Below, in pieces: positions 10,587 to 17,869 of a DNA stretch of 35,853 bases. Source of the DNA: Burkholderia pseudomultivorans. Lineage in GTDB: Bacteria; Pseudomonadota; Gammaproteobacteria; Burkholderiales; Burkholderiaceae. The notes under the pieces were generated by a model, which was not told the origin of the DNA, ran no database searches, and saw only the letters and a list, made by a program, of their open reading frames with translations. The stretch covers positions 1 through 35,853 of the forward strand of contig NZ_CABVPP010000068.1 of NCBI RefSeq assembly GCF_902499075.1. Reading direction: 5' to 3'. The translations under genes were made by a program, and so were the position numbers. Every line of letters starts with the position of its first letter. Position 1 is the stretch's first letter.

Positions 10587-12290
10587 ATGTCGCATTCCAA
10601 GGATCTCGAGCAGCCCGCCACCACCGGCGCGCGACTGCTCGTCGATGCGTTGCTCGCCAATCACGTCGAACGCGTGTTCTGCGTGCCGGGCGAGAGCTTT
10701 CTCGCCGTACTCGACGCGCTGGCGGACGACACCGCGCGCATCCAGACGGTCGTCTGCCGCCACGAGGCGGCCGCCGCGAACATGGCCGAGGCGGTCGGCA
10801 AGCTGACCGGCCGCCCCGGCATCGCGTTCGTCACGCGCGGGCCCGGCGCGACGCACGCGTCGATCGGCGTGCACACCGCGTTCCAGGATTCGACGCCGAT
10901 GATTCTGTTCGTCGGCCAGTGCGCGCGCGAGCACCTCGACCGCGAAGCATTCCAGGAAATCGACTACCGCCGGATGTTCGGCCAGATGGCGAAATGGGTC
11001 GCGCAGATCGACGATCCGCGCCGCATCCCCGAATACCTGAGCCATGCGTTCCACGTCGCGACCGCCGGCCGCCCGGGGCCCGTCGTGCTCGCGCTGCCCG
11101 AGGACGTGCTGTCCGAAGCGTGCGCGCCGCAACCCGTCGCGCCCGCCGCCAAGCGGATCGCCGCGGCGCCGTCGGCCGCGCAGATCGACGAGCTGCGCGA
11201 GCGGCTGGTGCGCGCGGAACGGCCGTTCGCGATCGTCGGCGGCAGCGGCTGGACGCCCGACGCCTGCGCGAACCTGCGCGCCTTCGTCGAGCGCTGGCAA
11301 CTGCCGGTCGCGTGCGCGTTCCGCTACCAGGACACGATCGACAACGCGCACCCGAACTACGCGGGCGACGTCGGGCTCGGGATCAACCCGGCGCTCGCGA
11401 AGCGCATCCGCGATGCCGACCTGCTGCTCGTGATCGGGCCGCGCCTCGGCGAGGCGACCACTGGCGGCTATACGCTGCTCGACATCCCGAAGACGCGCCA
11501 GACGCTGATCCACGTGCATCAGGGTGCGGACGAGCTCGGCCGCGTGTATGCGGCCGACCTGCCGATCGTGTCGGGGATGCCCGAGATCGCGGCGCCGCTC
11601 GCCGCGCTCGAACCGCCGGCGCGCCCCGCGTGGGCCGGCACGGCCGCCGACGCGCATCGCGCGTACCGCGAATGGCACGCGCCACTGCCGATGCCTGGCG
11701 ACGTCCAGCTCGGCGACGTGATGGTGCAGCTGCGCGAGCGGCTGCCGCACGACGCGATCCTGACCAACGGCGCAGGCAACTACGCGATCTGGCTGCATCG
11801 CCACTTCGCGTACCGGCATTTCCGCTCGCAGCTCGCGCCGACCAGCGGCGCGATGGGCTACGGCGTGCCGGCCGCGCTCGCCGCGAAGTCGCTGTATCCG
11901 TCGCGGGCCGTCGTCGCGCTCGCGGGCGACGGCTGCTTCATGATGGCCGGCAACGAGCTCGCGACCGCGATGCAGTACGGGCTGAACATCGTCGTGATCG
12001 TCGTCAACAACGGTCATTTCGGCACGATCCGCATGCATCAGGAACGCAACTATCCGGGGCGCGTGCACGGCACCGGGCTTACCAATCCCGATTTCGCCGC
12101 GTATGCGCGCGCATTCGGCGCACATGGCGAGACGGTCGAGCGCACCGCCGATTTCGCGCCGGCGCTCGAACGCGCGCTGACCTGCGGGCTGCCCGCGCTG
12201 ATCGAGATCCGCATCCCGCAGGACGCCAGCACGCCGGCCGCGACGCTCGAACAGATCCGCGAACAGGGTCGCCGCGCGCGCGGCGAATGA
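10587..12290 (+). CDS. Thiamine-diphosphate enzyme, acetolactate synthase-like
   Basis: A 567-residue enzyme with the three-domain layout of acetohydroxyacid synthase, benzoylformate decarboxylase and related TPP enzymes. The N-terminal Pyr domain contains the catalytic Glu60 in CRHEAAAANMAEA and the TRGPGATHASIGVHTA segment. The central domain spans about 190-330. The C-terminal PP domain has the GDG motif at residues 447-449, with the Mg/TPP asparagine in the VVNNGHFGTIR stretch about 27 residues later. It is not the biosynthetic IlvB (no IlvN partner nearby). It could be a catabolic acetolactate synthase, an oxalyl-CoA/indolepyruvate-type decarboxylase or another carboligase. ATG 10587 has AGGGAGA upstream. 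The stop overlaps the next start (ATGA), so the pair is translationally coupled. Confidence 0.88.
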   Translation: MSHSKDLEQPATTGARLLVDALLANHVERVFCVPGESFLAVLDALADDTARIQTVVCRHEAAAANMAEAVGKLTGRPGIAFVTRGPGATHASIGVHTAFQDSTPMILFVGQCAREHLDREAFQEIDYRRMFGQMAKWVAQIDDPRRIPEYLSHAFHVATAGRPGPVVLALPEDVLSEACAPQPVAPAAKRIAAAPSAAQIDELRERLVRAERPFAIVGGSGWTPDACANLRAFVERWQLPVACAFRYQDTIDNAHPNYAGDVGLGINPALAKRIRDADLLLVIGPRLGEATTGGYTLLDIPKTRQTLIHVHQGADELGRVYAADLPIVSGMPEIAAPLAALEPPARPAWAGTAADAHRAYREWHAPLPMPGDVQLGDVMVQLRERLPHDAILTNGAGNYAIWLHRHFAYRHFRSQLAPTSGAMGYGVPAALAAKSLYPSRAVVALAGDGCFMMAGNELATAMQYGLNIVVIVVNNGHFGTIRMHQERNYPGRVHGTGLTNPDFAAYARAFGAHGETVERTADFAPALERALTCGLPALIEIRIPQDASTPAATLEQIREQGRRARGE

Positions 12291-13393
12291 CGGTGGCCGC
12301 GTATGCCATGCCGCCCGGCGTCGCCGCGCTGTCGCACGACGACGCGCTCGCGCTGCCCGGCACGCTGCTCGCGCCCGACGGCACGCTCGTCGCGCCGTAC
12401 GACCTCGAACACGGCAGCGCGCGCGCCGTCGGCCACGTGCCGGCCGCGCCCGCGCTCGGGCTGCTGCATGGCGCGCACCGGCCGTTCCGGCTCGACTACG
12501 GTCGTGCAACGCAGGTGCACGTGGTCAACGGGATGGGCGTCACGCTCGGCGACTCGGTGATCGGGCTGACCGCGCTTGCCGCGCTGCGCGACGCGCATCC
12601 GCACGTGTGCTTCACGCTGTATCGGCCGGCCCGCGCGCCGCGCTACGTCGAAGCGCTGTATGCGCTGGCAGCCGGCGTCGTCGCGCCCATCCGCGCACTG
12701 CCGTATCGCGCCGATGCGCTGCCGCCGCAGACGCCGTGCATCGACGTCGGCAATCATCTGTACTGGCCCGCATTCGCGCGGCAGCCGATGATCGACTTCT
12801 TCCTCGACGCGCTCGGCGCGGACCCGGCCGCTGTGCCCGCGTCGGCGAAGCGCAACCGCTGGCTCGCGCGGCTGGCGCTGCCCGCGCTGCCGGCGGCATG
12901 GCACCGGCCGTACGTGCTGTTCTGCCCGGACGCGAGCACCGCAGTGCGCAGCGTGCCGCCCGCGCTGCGCACGCCGCTCGTGGACCGGCTCGCGCAGCGC
13001 TACGGCCTGCCGGTGGTGGGCTTCGGGCCGGTCGCGCATCCCGCATACGTCGACGTGAGCGCCGACGCGGCCGGCGACACGGCCCGGTTCATCGCATGGG
13101 TCAAGGGCGCCAGCATGCTGTTCGCGCCCGATACGGCCGCGCTGCATCTCGCCGACGGCTTCGACGTGCCGACGCTCGCCTGCTTCACGACGATCGGGCC
13201 GGCGCTGCGCGCGCGCGACTATCCGCATTGCGTGCCGGTCGCGCTCGACGTGCCGGCCGGACTGCACGGCCTCCATCGCAGCGAACGGCCGGACGATCTC
13301 GCGGCCGTCGAGGCCGCGTATCGCGCGGTCGACTGGGATGCGCTCGCGTGGCCGGCAGCGCGTGCGGCGACGGCCGCGACCACGGCCGAATAG
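12287..13393 (+). CDS. GT9 (heptosyltransferase)-like protein
   Basis: A 368-residue protein that begins inside the stop codon of the TPP-enzyme gene (ATGA overlap). After an unusual N-terminal extension of about 80 residues it shows the glycosyltransferase family 9 layout. GVTLGDSVIGLTALAALRDAHP (from about residue 85) matches the acceptor-domain start. LFAPDTAALHLADGFDVPTLACF near residues 281-303 matches the nucleotide-sugar-domain signature (GPDTGxxHLAxxxxxPT). Classical members add heptose to lipopolysaccharide. Pairing with a TPP enzyme rather than with LPS genes makes that role uncertain, and the sugar donor is unknown. No signal peptide or membrane segment is evident. No ribosome binding site of its own is clear, consistent with coupling. 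Confidence 0.72.
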   Translation: MTVAAYAMPPGVAALSHDDALALPGTLLAPDGTLVAPYDLEHGSARAVGHVPAAPALGLLHGAHRPFRLDYGRATQVHVVNGMGVTLGDSVIGLTALAALRDAHPHVCFTLYRPARAPRYVEALYALAAGVVAPIRALPYRADALPPQTPCIDVGNHLYWPAFARQPMIDFFLDALGADPAAVPASAKRNRWLARLALPALPAAWHRPYVLFCPDASTAVRSVPPALRTPLVDRLAQRYGLPVVGFGPVAHPAYVDVSADAAGDTARFIAWVKGASMLFAPDTAALHLADGFDVPTLACFTTIGPALRARDYPHCVPVALDVPAGLHGLHRSERPDDLAAVEAAYRAVDWDALAWPAARAATAATTAE

Positions 13394-13461
13394 GGAAACA
13401 GCGGCCGGCCGCAAAGCCGCCAGCGCCGCAGTTGCCCCGCCTTGCGGCGCCGCCTTCGCGC

Positions 13462-14493
13462 CTATCCCGCCACCGCCTCGCGCTCGCGCAGCGTATCCGA
13501 CGGCCGCTTGCCGAACAGGCGCCGGTAGTCGGTCGCGAACTGGCTCAGGTGCCAGAAGCCCCACGCCTCGGCGACATCCTGCACCGAACCCGCCGCCCGG
13601 CCGCACAGGTCGCGCCGCGCGCCGTTCAGCCTGAGCGTGCGCAGATAGGTCGCGGGCGCCATCCCGAGCACGTCCTGGAAGCAGTACTGCAGCGTGCGGC
13701 GGCTCACGTGCAGCTGCTCGCACAGCTCGGGCACGCCGACCGGGCGCGTGCGATGCGCGAGCACGTAGTCGCGCGCCTGCTCGACGATCCAGCGCCGCGT
13801 CGAAGGCGCAGCGCCGCCGCCGTCGTCGCCCGGCTGCGCGCATACGTCGAACAGCGCGGCCAGCACCTCCGCCTGCAAGTCGTCGCGCTGCGCGTCGGGC
13901 AGCGGGCCGTCGCCGGCCGCCGCGGCGTCGAGCCGGCGGCCGAGCAGCGCGCACAGGCGCGCAAGCCTTGCGTCGCCGACCTGCATCACGCGCTGCTGCG
14001 CGAAGCGCTGCTCGTCGAGCACGCGGCGCTCGACCTGCTCCGCATAGCGGCGCAACACGTCGCCGCGCACGACGACGCCGTAGATCGAGAACTGCGCGGG
14101 CGTCAGCAGTTCGAATTCGACGTTGCCGGGCCGGAACGCAAGCGCGCCGGGGCCGATGCGGCACGCGTCGACGCGCGCCGTGCCGTCGTTCGCGACCGGG
14201 ATGCCGAACCAGTACGCATCGCCGCGCACCTCGCACGCCTGGCGCAGCATGTGGCTGGTCGATTCGCGGAACAGCTTCATCGTGTCGAGCGGCAGCTCGG
14301 TCAGCGTGCCGACGAAGCGGCCCGCCGCGAGCTGGTCGTAGGTTTGCCGCCAGCCGATCAGGTTGCGCGCCTGCTCGTCGGCGTCGTGCGCGACGCTGAC
14401 GACGGCCTGCCCGGCCGGCGCGTCGTCGCCCTGCGCGCTGCGCCGCGTGTCTTCGGCCGTCGGTTCGTCGTCGCGATCCACTCGTTGATCCAT
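13462..14493 (-). CDS. eutR: EutR-like AraC-family activator of ethanolamine use
   Basis: A 343-residue AraC-family regulator that I recognise as EutR-like. The N-terminal sensor domain contains WRQTYDQLAAGRFVGTLTEL and WFGIPV, which line up well with enteric EutR. The C-terminal double helix-turn-helix (about residues 245-335) contains LHVSRRTLQYCFQDVLG and GFWHLSQFATDYRRLFGKRPS. EutR of enteric bacteria senses ethanolamine with adenosylcobalamin and activates the eut operon. Here eutBC and a permease lie about 7 kb away on the same strand, supporting the same role. ATG 14493 is preceded by a strong AGGAGG. A sigma-54-like site lies upstream at 14532-14546. The EutR identification rests on remembered alignment; no search was run. 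Confidence 0.85.
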   Translation of the reverse strand: MDQRVDRDDEPTAEDTRRSAQGDDAPAGQAVVSVAHDADEQARNLIGWRQTYDQLAAGRFVGTLTELPLDTMKLFRESTSHMLRQACEVRGDAYWFGIPVANDGTARVDACRIGPGALAFRPGNVEFELLTPAQFSIYGVVVRGDVLRRYAEQVERRVLDEQRFAQQRVMQVGDARLARLCALLGRRLDAAAAGDGPLPDAQRDDLQAEVLAALFDVCAQPGDDGGGAAPSTRRWIVEQARDYVLAHRTRPVGVPELCEQLHVSRRTLQYCFQDVLGMAPATYLRTLRLNGARRDLCGRAAGSVQDVAEAWGFWHLSQFATDYRRLFGKRPSDTLREREAVAG

Positions 14494-14531
14494 CTTGCCC
14501 TCCTTCTGCTGCCCGCCACCGCGCCGGTCAC

Positions 14532-14546
14532 GCAAGTCCCGTGCCG
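14532..14546 (-). promoter_or_regulatory. Sigma-54-like promoter of eutR
   Basis: Read on the minus strand, CGGCAC (14546-14541), 5 bases, TTGC (14535-14532): the -24 GG and -12 GC doublets have exact spacing. The predicted start near 14520 leaves a leader of about 27 bases containing the AGGAGG site of eutR. The first base differs from the consensus T. Confidence 0.55.
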
Positions 14547-14711
14547 AACCGCGCGCGATCCGGCGACAAGCCCGTCATTCAACGCGTTGCGGCCGGCGCG
14601 CACCATGCGGGCGTGCCCGGACGCCGCGCCGCGCGCACGCCGGCGGTGCGCCCGCCGAACCGTGGCGGGCCGGCGCGCGCCATCAAGCGGCATATCGCCG
14701 ATGCCCGCCGC

Positions 14712-15254
14712 CTAGCGGTCGTTCGCGAGCCGCAGCCGCACGACCCGCGTGCCGCAGTTGCCGTACGCCTGCGCGACCGCCAGTTCGACGATCGGGCTGC
14801 CGGCCGGCCAGGGCGCCGCGTCCGCGTCGGACAGGTCCGTGCGCAGCGTCGCGCGGCCATTGATCCGGTAGCGCACGCCGCGCATGAAATCGACGAACAG
14901 CAGTCCGACGCCGCGGCCGTCGCACCGCGCCGCATCGATCCGGTCGCCGTGCACCGGCAATGCGAAGCGCAGCGTCTTCGTATCGATCACGCGGACCACG
15001 GGCAGCAGGCCGCCGCCCGCGTCGCGCCGGCTCTGCACGATGTCGCAGGTCACGGGCGCCGGCCCGCCGCCGGCCGTGCCGACGAACATGAACGGCTGCG
15101 TCTCGATGAATTGCCGCACGCCGATCGACAGCCGCGTCGTCACGACCTCGCTCATCCGTTCGGCCTCGTCGGCGACGCCGAAGCGGCGATGCGCATCCAG
15201 CTCGCCTGCGTGGAATACCGGATGCCGCGAATGGGGTCGGGACGGTTCGGTCAT
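14712..15254 (-). CDS. FMN-binding split-barrel protein (PNPOx-like), copy 1
   Basis: A 180-residue protein of the pyridoxamine 5'-phosphate oxidase-like split-barrel superfamily. The segment RQFIETQPFMFVGTAGGGPAPVTCDI matches the first barrel strands. LLPVVRVIDTKTLRFALP and GLLFVDFMRGVRYRINGRATL match the later FMN-binding and dimer strands. Such proteins bind FMN, F420 or haem, and most have no known substrate. The N-terminal FHAGELDAHRRFG extension is typical of the two-part subgroup. The start at 15254 is a best guess, since no strong ribosome binding site is visible. The middle aligns with the protein at 17398-17826, so the two are paralogues flanking the aldehyde dehydrogenase. It probably belongs to the eutR-exaC neighbourhood. 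Confidence 0.78.
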   Translation of the reverse strand: MTEPSRPHSRHPVFHAGELDAHRRFGVADEAERMSEVVTTRLSIGVRQFIETQPFMFVGTAGGGPAPVTCDIVQSRRDAGGGLLPVVRVIDTKTLRFALPVHGDRIDAARCDGRGVGLLFVDFMRGVRYRINGRATLRTDLSDADAAPWPAGSPIVELAVAQAYGNCGTRVVRLRLANDR

Positions 15255-15553
15255 GTCGATGCTGCCAGGAATGATGCGCCGCCACGAGCGGGCCGCGCAG
15301 TAGAAACCGTGGCCGGCGAATGCAGCGGGAACGCGTCGACGTCGCGGGCTCGGCGGACAACCGAACCGAGCCACGCCGCGTCGAACGCCGCGCCGCCGCA
15401 CGAACCGGATACCAGCCGGGCGACGCGCACGTCACCCGGCCGGCGCCGGCTCGCAGCCGGAAATCCATCGTCGAAACGCGGCGACCGAACCGGCCGGCAC
15501 ATGCCCATCCGTGCCGACCGGCCGGCGCCCGCGCCTCGCCCCCGCACCGGCGA
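15255..15553. other. Gap between exaC and split-barrel copy 1
   Basis: About 300 bases with no gene I can support. The open frames here are shadow frames. I found no clear promoter for the split-barrel gene at 14712-15254 and no U-tract terminator after exaC, so read-through from exaC into the downstream genes is possible. Confidence 0.5.
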
Positions 15554-17080
15554 TCAGAAGAACCCGAGCGCCTCGGCCTGGTAGCTGACCAGCAGGCACT
15601 TCGTCTGCTGGTAGTTCGACAGCGCCATCTTGTGCGTTTCGCGCCCGATCCCGGACTGCTTGTAGCCGCCGAACGCCGCGTGCGCGGGGTACAGGTGGTA
15701 GCAGTTGGTCCACACGCGGCCCGCCTCGATCTCGCGGCCCATCCGGTACGCGCGCGTGCCGTTGCGCGTCCACACGCCGGCGCCGAGCCCGTAGAACGTG
15801 TCGTTCGCGAGCTCGATCGCTTCCTGCTCGTCCTTGAACGTCATCACCGACGCGACCGGCCCGAAGATCTCTTCCTGGAACACGCGCATCTTGTTGTTGC
15901 CGAGCAGCATCGTCGGCTTCACGTAGTAGCCCGTGTTCAGCTCGGCGGCCGGCGCCGTGCGCTCGCCGCCCGTCAGGCATTGCGCGCCTTCGCCGCGGCC
16001 GATGTCGATGTACGACAGGATCTTGTCGAGCTGCTGCTGCGACGCCTGCGCGCCGATCATCGTCTGCAGGTCGAGCGGGTGGCCGGCCTTGATGCGCTCG
16101 ACGCGCGCGACGGCCTTCTCGATGAAGCGGTCGTAGATCGATTCCTGGATCAGGATGCGCGACGGGCACGTGCACACCTCGCCCTGGTTCAGCGCGAACA
16201 TCGCGAGGCCTTCGAGCGCCTTGTCGAGGAACGCGTCGTCCTGGTCGAGCACGTCGGCGAAGAACACGTTCGGGCTCTTGCCGCCCAGTTCGACCGTCGA
16301 CGGGATCAGGTTGTCGGCCGCCGCGTGCAGGATGTGCTTGCCGACCGGCGTCGAACCCGTGAACGCGATCTTCGCGATCCGCTTGCTGGTCGCGAGCGCT
16401 TCGCCCGCTTCCTTGCCGAAACCGTTCACGATATTGATCACGCCCGGCGGGAACAGGTCGCCGATCAGTTCCATCAGCACGAGCACCGACGCGGGCGTCT
16501 GCTCGGCCGGCTTCATCACCACGCAGCAGCCGGCCGCGAGCGCCGGTGCGAGCTTCCATGCGGCCATCAGCAGCGGGAAGTTCCACGGAATGATCTGGCC
16601 GACGACGCCGGCCGGCTCGTGGAAGTGATACGCGACCGTGTTGTCGTCGATCTCGGAAATGCCGCCTTCCTGCGCGCGGATGCAGCCCGCGAAATAGCGG
16701 AAGTGATCGACCGCGAGCGGCAGGTCGGCCGCCATCGTCTCGCGCAGCGGCTTGCCGTTGTCGATCGTCTCGGCGACCGCCAGCAGCTTCAGGTTCTTTT
16801 CCATCCGATCGGCGGCCGCGAGCAGCAGGTTCGCGCGCTCGGCCACCGAGGTCTTGCCCCATTTGCGGCGCGCGGCATGCGCGGCGTCCAGCGCGACGTC
16901 GATGTCGTCGGCGCTCGAGCGCGGCACGCGGCAGAACGGCTGGCCGTTGATCGGCGAGACGTTCTCGAAATACTCGCCCTTCACCGGCGGAACCCACTTG
17001 CCGCCGATGTAGTTGTCGTACTGCTGACGATACGGATATTCGACGTCGAGGCCCAGTTGCTTCAGGTCAAACGGGTTCAT
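15554..17080 (-). CDS. exaC: Acetaldehyde dehydrogenase (ExaC/AcoD type)
   Basis: A 508-residue NAD-dependent aldehyde dehydrogenase that would oxidise acetaldehyde to acetate in the cytosol. The start region ([21 protein letters not shown]) and the C-terminus ([13 protein letters not shown]) match ExaC/AcoD proteins of Pseudomonas and Ralstonia. The catalytic Cys303 lies in GEVCTCPSR and the general-base Glu264 in VELGGKSPN. The [12 protein letters not shown] cofactor region is present. ATG 17080 follows GGAGA. In P. aeruginosa, close relatives act in ethanol and ethanolamine catabolism under sigma-54 control. Here a near-perfect sigma-54 site precedes the gene, and eutBC, whose product is acetaldehyde, lies upstream on the same strand. 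Confidence 0.92.
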   Translation of the reverse strand: MNPFDLKQLGLDVEYPYRQQYDNYIGGKWVPPVKGEYFENVSPINGQPFCRVPRSSADDIDVALDAAHAARRKWGKTSVAERANLLLAAADRMEKNLKLLAVAETIDNGKPLRETMAADLPLAVDHFRYFAGCIRAQEGGISEIDDNTVAYHFHEPAGVVGQIIPWNFPLLMAAWKLAPALAAGCCVVMKPAEQTPASVLVLMELIGDLFPPGVINIVNGFGKEAGEALATSKRIAKIAFTGSTPVGKHILHAAADNLIPSTVELGGKSPNVFFADVLDQDDAFLDKALEGLAMFALNQGEVCTCPSRILIQESIYDRFIEKAVARVERIKAGHPLDLQTMIGAQASQQQLDKILSYIDIGRGEGAQCLTGGERTAPAAELNTGYYVKPTMLLGNNKMRVFQEEIFGPVASVMTFKDEQEAIELANDTFYGLGAGVWTRNGTRAYRMGREIEAGRVWTNCYHLYPAHAAFGGYKQSGIGRETHKMALSNYQQTKCLLVSYQAEALGFF

Positions 17081-17143
17081 ACATGTCTCCTGTTCATCGT
17101 GCTTGTGAATACAGCGCCGGTTGGATCGCGCTGCCTCCTTTAC

Positions 17144-17158
17144 GCAAACTGCGTGCCA
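17144..17158 (-). promoter_or_regulatory. Sigma-54 promoter of the acetaldehyde dehydrogenase
   Basis: On the minus strand TGGCAC (17158-17153), 5 bases, TTGC (17147-17144): an exact match to the core -24/-12 consensus. A start near 17132 gives a leader of about 52 bases to the ATG at 17080. A sigma-54 promoter needs an AAA+ enhancer-binding activator, and none is encoded in the window. Confidence 0.78.
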
Positions 17159-17231
17159 AACGGCTGCGATGCACGACGAGAGCGGCCGGCCCGCCGCGCG
17201 CGGGGCGACGCGCCGGCCTGCGGCGCGCGAC

Positions 17232-17291
17232 TGTGCCGATTCTGAACAGCGCGATTGCGCAGCGGCGCGGCCGGTGTTCGGATTTTTCACA
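17232..17291. promoter_or_regulatory. Pair of TGT-N11-ACA dyads, possible enhancer sites
   Basis: Two sites have the same architecture: TGT (17232-17234) with ACA (17246-17248), and TGT (17275-17277) with ACA (17289-17291). Both are followed by GCG. Their centres are 43 bases apart, close to four helical turns, so both lie on the same face of the helix. They sit between two divergent sigma-54-like promoters, about 95 and 138 bases from the -12 element of the leftward one. That is the usual place for upstream activator sites of NtrC/AcoR-type proteins. Binding is inferred. Confidence 0.5.
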
Positions 17292-17334
17292 GCGGCGGCG
17301 CGCGACGCGTACGGCATGCGCGGCGCGGCGCGCG

Positions 17335-17349
17335 TGGCATGTCGCTTGC
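17335..17349 (+). promoter_or_regulatory. Sigma-54-like promoter of split-barrel copy 2
   Basis: TGGCAT (17335-17340), 5 bases, TTGC (17346-17349) matches the -24/-12 pattern with one change in the -24 box. It points rightward, with a predicted start near 17361, giving a leader of about 37 bases to the ATG at 17398. It is divergent from the exaC sigma-54 site. Confidence 0.6.
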
Positions 17350-17397
17350 GTGCGGAGTGCGCATCCCCACGCCGCGGCCTGCGCGCCGCCCGACACC

Positions 17398-17826
17398 ATG
17401 AGTCCAGCCGGCCACCTCACCGACGACGCGATCGCGTTCATTCGCGAACAGGCGTTCCTGATCGTCGCGACCGCCGATGCGGACGGCAACAGCGACTGCT
17501 CGTACCGCGGCCGGCAGCCGCGCGCCGACGGCTCGTTCGAACCGCTGGTCGAGGTCGCCGACGCCGGCACGCTGGTGCTGCCCGACTTCGCGGGCAACAA
17601 CCTGTTCAACACGATCGGCAACCTGCTCGTGAACCCGGCAATCGCGCTGCTGTTCGTCGAGTTCGAGCGCCAGACGACGTGGCTCGTGCAGGGGCGCGCG
17701 ACGATCGACGAGGACGCCGGACGATGGGCGCATCGATGGCCCGACGCGCGACGCCATGTCGTCGTCGCGGTCGAGCGCGCGCAGTCGCGGGCCGATACGG
17801 CGCTGCCGCCGCTCGTGCTGGCTTGA
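17398..17826 (+). CDS. FMN-binding split-barrel protein (PNPOx-like), copy 2
   Basis: A 142-residue split-barrel protein of the pyridoxamine phosphate oxidase-like superfamily. [26 protein letters not shown] is the first strand pair. [22 protein letters not shown] and the [25 protein letters not shown] segment form the remaining barrel. The order of segments matches the protein at 14712-15254. This copy lacks the N-terminal extension and keeps the [15 protein letters not shown] segment that usually contacts FMN phosphate. The substrate is unknown; detoxification of a reactive product is a speculative role. It is transcribed divergently from exaC behind its own sigma-54-like site. It ends 43 bases before the convergent MFS gene. 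The ATG at 17398 is the best start, although its ribosome binding site is weak. Confidence 0.75.
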   Translation: MSPAGHLTDDAIAFIREQAFLIVATADADGNSDCSYRGRQPRADGSFEPLVEVADAGTLVLPDFAGNNLFNTIGNLLVNPAIALLFVEFERQTTWLVQGRATIDEDAGRWAHRWPDARRHVVVAVERAQSRADTALPPLVLA

Positions 17827-17869
17827 GGCGTCGTCGCAAGCGATCGTCGACGAAACGGGCCGACGCGCG

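Noticed and set aside
15320-17245. A 641-residue plus-strand frame opposite the aldehyde dehydrogenase
   Set aside because: Shadow frame: low-complexity composition, while the minus strand has a complete ExaC-like enzyme with catalytic residues.
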